A stretch of 64,000 nt of DNA from Aliivibrio finisterrensis_A (GTDB lineage: Bacteria; Pseudomonadota; Gammaproteobacteria; Enterobacterales; Vibrionaceae): the NCBI RefSeq assembly GCF_004167675.1, contig NZ_SEZQ01000001.1; one strand, 5' to 3'. Both the position numbers and the translations under genes were made by a program. The notes beneath the pieces are model-generated. The model had not been told where the DNA came from. It made no database searches and saw only the letters and a list, made by a program, of their open reading frames with translations. Below are positions 60,266 to 64,000 of the stretch, piece after piece. How positions within the stretch are numbered: the first letter of the stretch is position 1; the number at the start of each line of letters is the position of its first letter.

Positions 60266-61116
60266 CGTACTTTATTGATAGACGATGAAATATCATCAAT
60301 CAATAGTTTTGCCGTATCACTTCGAGACTGGAACAAGGTCATAAATAGTAAATCAGTCACGACATTTTGCGCGGTTCTAGATGAGATAGACGAGCCACGA
60401 AATTGACGTTCATCAGCAATGGTATCAATGCAGTAACTTGCAATCTTTCTTAATGGATTTTTCTTTGTTGAAGTTAAGGCAATAATGGTAGCGCCTTTCT
60501 CTAATGCAGTTTGTGCTGCGACTAATATTTCTTTTCGATTGCCTGAATAAGAGATCACTATCTGGATATCTCCAACCGAGAGCGTATTCGCTGTGGCTAT
60601 TTGAACATGACTGTCTTGCTCTGAGAGTGCAACCATACCAAGTTTAAGCAGTTTAAAAGCCAGATCTTTAGCCGTTAAAGCTGAGCCTCCAATACCCACA
60701 ATTTGAATTCGATCCGCTTGGTTAAGTAGAGCGGTAATAGTTTCAAACTCAGAGAAATTAATTGTGTTTGTTGTAGCAATCAATGCGTGAGTTTTTTCTT
60801 GTACCAACTTTTGTGCAATCGTAAGAGAAGAGTCGTCACTATTTATTTTATTATGGATAGGGCGTTCAGGCTCTAGAATCGCTTGTTTTCTTCCAAGATC
60901 TTCAATAATTGCTAGCTTGAATGCAGTAAATCCTTTAAATCCGAGTCGTTGGGTAAGTTTCACAATACTCGATTGCGATACGCCTACTTTGCAGGCCAAT
61001 TCTTGACTGGAATATGATCCAATTGAAGAGGGCGCCTCAAGAATGAAATCTAAAATCTTGATCCCATTGGTTGATAAGCTGCTTCTTTGGTTTTGAATCC
61101 TTTCTAAAATATTCAT
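60262..61116 (-). CDS. murR: MurR/RpiR-family transcriptional regulator
   Basis: The 284-residue protein has an N-terminal HTH (YSSQELACKVGVSQSSIVKL near 33-52, then LGFKGFTAFK) and a C-terminal SIS sugar-phosphate domain (VGIGGSALTAKDLAFKLL near 138). The RpiR family includes MurR, the repressor of N-acetylmuramate use that senses MurNAc-6-phosphate. The divergent murQ-murP operon supports that identity. GAAGGT precedes the ATG. Its stop overlaps the barrel-gene stop on the opposite strand. Confidence 0.87.
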   Translation of the reverse strand: MNILERIQNQRSSLSTNGIKILDFILEAPSSIGSYSSQELACKVGVSQSSIVKLTQRLGFKGFTAFKLAIIEDLGRKQAILEPERPIHNKINSDDSSLTIAQKLVQEKTHALIATTNTINFSEFETITALLNQADRIQIVGIGGSALTAKDLAFKLLKLGMVALSEQDSHVQIATANTLSVGDIQIVISYSGNRKEILVAAQTALEKGATIIALTSTKKNPLRKIASYCIDTIADERQFRGSSISSRTAQNVVTDLLFMTLFQSRSDTAKLLIDDISSSINKVR

Positions 61117-61140
61117 TTACCTTCACTTTTTTTGAATTAA

Positions 61141-61169
61141 TTATTCCAAAATTAAAACTATTATTCCAA
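61141..61169. repeat. Direct repeats in the murR-murQ intergenic region
   Basis: TTATTCCAA occurs at 61141-61149 and again at 61161-61169, spaced by 20 bases, about two helical turns. A related TTTTGGAAG with GAATAA lies at 61264-61282. They could be MurR operator parts. The pairing with a specific regulator is not shown by the sequence. Confidence 0.4.
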
Positions 61170-61287
61170 GTATATGTGCTTTCTTTAACTTGTTGAATTT
61201 GTATATTTTAACTGGTGTTTGTATTGTTTTTTTATTTGTTTTTTATCTTAATTATTCTTTCTATTTTGGAAGTTTAGAATAACTTTT

Positions 61288-61309
61288 GTTGTGATTTTGG
61301 TCACTAAAT
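61288..61309 (+). promoter_or_regulatory. CRP-binding site upstream of murQ
   Basis: TTTGTGATTTTGGTCACTAA contains TGTGA and TCACT separated by six bases, close to the CRP consensus. It lies about 70-90 bases before the murQ ATG, a normal activating distance. E. coli murQP is also under CRP control. Confidence 0.65.
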
Positions 61310-61376
61310 GGAATTTTTTATTCTTTATGATGGCAACCATTGAAATTGAGAATTTAACTTTTAAAGAGTACAGATT

Positions 61377-62279
61377 ATGAAAATCGATCTAACCACATTA
61401 GTAACAGAAAGTCGCAACCAAGCCAGTGAAAATATCGATGTGTTATCAACGGTTGAAATGCTGACAGTGATTAATAAAGAAGATCAAAAAGTCGCTTTAG
61501 CTGTTGAAGCCATTCTTCCACAAATCGCAGAAGTGGTCGATGCCATTGCAATTGCATTTCAATCAGGCGGACGCTTAATCTATACCGGTGCAGGCACTTC
61601 AGGCCGTTTAGGTATTTTAGATGCGAGTGAATGCCCTCCGACTTATGGCTCTAACCCTGATTTAGTGGTTGGTCTAATTGCTGGCGGCCATCAAGCGATT
61701 CTAAAAGCAGTAGAGAACGCAGAAGATAACCGTGAATTAGGCGCTTCAGATTTACAAGATCTCGGCCTCAATGAGAAAGACGTATTAGTTGGTATTGCAG
61801 CAAGCGGTCGTACTCCTTATGTTCTTGGTGCGATGGAATACGCAAAATCAGTAGGGGCAACGGTTGCAACGCTAAGCTGTAACCCGAATAGCCCAATGAC
61901 AGAGCTTGCCGATATCAATATGACACCAGTTGTAGGCCCTGAAGTGGTTACAGGCTCTTCTCGCATGAAAGCAGGAACGGCTCAAAAGCTTGTGCTGAAT
62001 ATGCTAACGACAGGAGCGATGATCTGCACAGGTAAAGTATTTGGAAACCTAATGGTTGACGTAGAAGCAACTAACGCAAAATTAGTGCAACGCCAAAAGA
62101 ACATTGTAATAGAAGCAACAGGCTGCCAAGAATCAGAAGCGGCTGACGCCCTATCTCAATGTGATAATCACTGTAAAACAGCCATTTTAATGGTTTTGTC
62201 TGGGTTAGATGCAAAAAGCGCGAAAGCAAAGTTAGCAAAACATAATGGCTTTATTCGCAACGCGCTTTCAGACCAATAA
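61377..62279 (+). CDS. murQ: N-acetylmuramic acid 6-phosphate etherase
   Basis: MurQ splits MurNAc-6-phosphate into GlcNAc-6-phosphate and lactate. The 300 residues contain the SIS core YTGAGTSGRLGILDASECPPTYG near 70-92 (cited in part), GIAASGRTPYVLGA near 139 and VVTGSSRMKAGTAQKL near 193, with the catalytic Glu in ECPP and the following loop. Length is that of the E. coli enzyme. The downstream murP gene delivers its substrate. Confidence 0.96.
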   Translation: MKIDLTTLVTESRNQASENIDVLSTVEMLTVINKEDQKVALAVEAILPQIAEVVDAIAIAFQSGGRLIYTGAGTSGRLGILDASECPPTYGSNPDLVVGLIAGGHQAILKAVENAEDNRELGASDLQDLGLNEKDVLVGIAASGRTPYVLGAMEYAKSVGATVATLSCNPNSPMTELADINMTPVVGPEVVTGSSRMKAGTAQKLVLNMLTTGAMICTGKVFGNLMVDVEATNAKLVQRQKNIVIEATGCQESEAADALSQCDNHCKTAILMVLSGLDAKSAKAKLAKHNGFIRNALSDQ

Positions 62280-62341
62280 CGGCTAAGCGATAGCAAGGCC
62301 ATACGTGGCCTTTATACTGAATAATTGAAAGGGAACAGGAC

Positions 62342-63793
62342 ATGGCTAAAATAACCACTTCCATGATTCAAGAAATACTCTCTGCAATTGGTGGCAAAAA
62401 TAATGTCATTAAATGCGGAAACTGCATGACTCGTTTACGTTTAACATTACACAATGATGATCTTGCAGACAGAGATACAATTAAACGCATTGCAGGCGTG
62501 ATGGGATTAGTCGAAAGTGACGATCAATTTCAAATCGTTTTAGGTCCGGGTAAAGCACAAACCGCCGCAGAAATGATGAATGAGATGATGGAAGGCGACG
62601 AAGACTCTGCGCCAACAACGTCAGAGAATCGTGATTTGAAAGACGTCGCTTCTGAGCACAAACAGAAGTTAAAAAAGAAACAAACCAGTGCAACACAGCG
62701 ATTTTTAAGTAAGTTCGCGACCATTTTTACGCCGTTAATTCCGGGATTCATTGCCGCTGGTTTGTTATTAGGCTTTGCAACATTACTGGACCAAGTTTAC
62801 GTGATGGGTAACGAGTCACCAAATGCACATTTGGTTGATTTGATCCTCTACATGAAGGTATTCAGTAAAGGTTTGTTTAGCTTCTTAAGTATTTTAATTG
62901 GTTACAACGCACAGCAAGCTTTTGGTGGCTCTGGTGTAAACGGTGCGATTTTAGCCTCTCTATTTGTACTTGGTTATAACCCAGAAGCGACCTCTGGTAT
63001 TTACTCTGGTATGACGGATTTCTTTGGCCACGGTATTGACCCAAGAGGTAACATCATTGGTGTTTTGATTGCCGCGATTATTGGTGCTGGTGTAGAGAAA
63101 AAAGTACGTCAATACATGCCAGATAACCTAGATATGATCTTAACCTCGGTAGTGACCTTGCTTATTATGGGTGCCGTTACCTTTGTGGTTATTATGCCGA
63201 TTGGTGGCGTGTTATTCCAAGGCATGTCTTGGTTATTTATTAACTTAAATGGCAATCCATTTGGCAGTGCTATTCTCGCGGGTTTATTCTTAATCTCGGT
63301 AATGTTTGGTATCCACCAAGGCTTTGTTCCAGTGTATTTTGCACTAATGGACGCTCAAGGATTTAACTCATTATTCCCAATTTTAGCAATGGCAGGTGCA
63401 GGGCAAGTTGGCGCAGCATTAGCACTTTATTCAAAAGCAGGTAAAGACGCGCTATTACGTACACAAGTGAAAGGCGCTATTATTCCGGGGTTCTTAGGAA
63501 TAGGTGAACCGTTAATTTATGGCGTAACACTACCAAGAGTAAAACCGTTTATTACGGCATGTGTGGGCGGCGCAACCGGTGGTTTCTTTATTGGACTTGT
63601 CTCTTACATGGGTTTGCCTGTTGGTTTAAATACCGTGTTTGGGCCTTCTGGCATCGTAGCGTTACCATTAATGACATCAAACGCAGGTATCTTTGCTGGT
63701 ATGTTGGTATTTGCCGCAGGTCTGGTGATTTCATACGTAGCTGGCTTTATTGCTACTTGGTTCTTCGGAACAAAGAATGTTGATTTAAGTTAG
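62342..63793 (+). CDS. murP: N-acetylmuramic acid-specific PTS IIBC component
   Basis: The 483-residue protein imports and phosphorylates MurNAc. The IIB domain (1-90) has the glucose-type phosphorylation motif in KCGNCMTRLRL, with Cys28 as the phosphocysteine. A charged linker (about 85-120) precedes the IIC membrane domain, with the GIGEPLIYGVTLPR segment near 388. There is no IIA domain, so EIIA-Glc encoded elsewhere should supply phosphate, as in E. coli. It lies 62 bases after murQ. Confidence 0.94.
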   Translation: MAKITTSMIQEILSAIGGKNNVIKCGNCMTRLRLTLHNDDLADRDTIKRIAGVMGLVESDDQFQIVLGPGKAQTAAEMMNEMMEGDEDSAPTTSENRDLKDVASEHKQKLKKKQTSATQRFLSKFATIFTPLIPGFIAAGLLLGFATLLDQVYVMGNESPNAHLVDLILYMKVFSKGLFSFLSILIGYNAQQAFGGSGVNGAILASLFVLGYNPEATSGIYSGMTDFFGHGIDPRGNIIGVLIAAIIGAGVEKKVRQYMPDNLDMILTSVVTLLIMGAVTFVVIMPIGGVLFQGMSWLFINLNGNPFGSAILAGLFLISVMFGIHQGFVPVYFALMDAQGFNSLFPILAMAGAGQVGAALALYSKAGKDALLRTQVKGAIIPGFLGIGEPLIYGVTLPRVKPFITACVGGATGGFFIGLVSYMGLPVGLNTVFGPSGIVALPLMTSNAGIFAGMLVFAAGLVISYVAGFIATWFFGTKNVDLS

Positions 63794-63844
63794 TTTTAAT
63801 CAAATGAATAAAAAATAAGAAGTACTTGCCCCTATAAGTACGCT

Positions 63845-63878
63845 AAGGCCTCATTGGTACCACAATGAGGCCTTTTTT
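63845..63878 (+). terminator. Terminator after murP
   Basis: AAGGCCTCATTG pairs perfectly with CAATGAGGCCTT around a six-base loop and is followed by six T. It is the strongest terminator in the window. Confidence 0.9.
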
Positions 63879-64000
63879 GTTTGCCCAGCAAAGCTGGCAA
63901 ACCCGTCTGCTTGCAAGAAAGCAGAGTCACCCCGACTAAGGGGAAGACAATCTGAATGGCAAGGGCGTCACTGGCCAACGGTGGGGTCTGAAGGAAGCCA
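63879..64000 (+). other. Structured RNA-like sequence, possible 5' part of a group II intron
   Basis: Directly after the murP terminator the base composition rises in G and C and three hairpins follow in a row: GTTTGCC/GGCAAAC (63879-63902), CTGCTT/AAGCAG (63907-63924) and CCCC/GGGG (63930-63943). The next stretch, with GGGCGTCACTGG and GGGGTCTGAAGGAAG, resembles domain I of bacterial group II introns as I remember it. Class C introns insert beside terminators. The element is cut by the window edge and no reverse transcriptase is visible, so this stays tentative. Confidence 0.35.

Overview
The window looks like a piece of chromosome I of Aliivibrio (Vibrio) fischeri or a very close relative. 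The base composition is AT-rich. The trp operon lies beside rnm/yciO, followed by a LuxM/AinS-type autoinducer synthase with a LuxN-like receptor kinase (ainS-ainR), then rluB, yciK, sohB, yciN and topA. I see no rRNA, tRNA, CRISPR array, prophage or intact insertion sequence. Most of the window is ordinary core or semi-core Vibrionaceae sequence, with accessory genes from about 17.4 kb onward.

Layout. 1-5.3 kb: trpB (partial), trpCF, trpD, trpG and trpE on the minus strand, preceded by a complete control region that holds a TrpR-type operator over the -10, a 25-codon leader peptide with tandem Trp codons, and an attenuator. 5.3-6.8 kb: rnm and yciO, divergent from trp. 6.8-10.5 kb: ainR and ainS; the well-placed ainS start is out of frame with the body of the gene. 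10.7-17.3 kb: rluB, yciK, sohB, yciN, topA. 17.4-20.7 kb: an SLC13-type anion transporter, a cyclic-nucleotide-domain histidine kinase and a response regulator in one run. 20.7-28.7 kb: ldhA, a phosphohexomutase, two small transport/metabolic genes, an AraC regulator, a GNAT protein and a second purA. 28.8-33.3 kb: a LysR regulator, glutamate decarboxylase and an AspT-type exchanger.

33.3-40 kb: a patatin/lysophospholipase fusion, LysR-ydhR, an outer-membrane barrel, a lysE-araC pair and a decayed DUF1993 remnant. 40.1-43.4 kb: brnQ behind an Ile/Val/Leu-rich leader peptide with competing hairpins, then a Dcu C4-dicarboxylate carrier. 43.6-54 kb: a choice-of-anchor I lipoprotein behind a possible Pho box, a glutamate-receptor-like channel, two LysR regulators, nupC with a CRP site, ppiB, a CARB-like class A beta-lactamase, a PLP enzyme, a YajD-like HNH protein and an ICMT-like membrane protein. 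54-60.3 kb: a Lol-like export cluster (LolA-like protein, two permeases, ATPase) followed by a DnaJ-like chaperone and an outer-membrane barrel. 60.3-63.8 kb: murR, murQ and murP for N-acetylmuramic acid use. The last 120 bases, after the murP terminator, form a GC-richer and highly structured stretch that may be the 5' end of a group II intron.

The items most worth following up are the brnQ leader/attenuator, the frame disruption at the start of ainS, the phospholipase-lysophospholipase fusion, the receptor-like channel without a potassium filter, the Lol-like cluster and the structured sequence at the right edge. Family assignments come from recognising motifs in the translated sequence; no database search was run.
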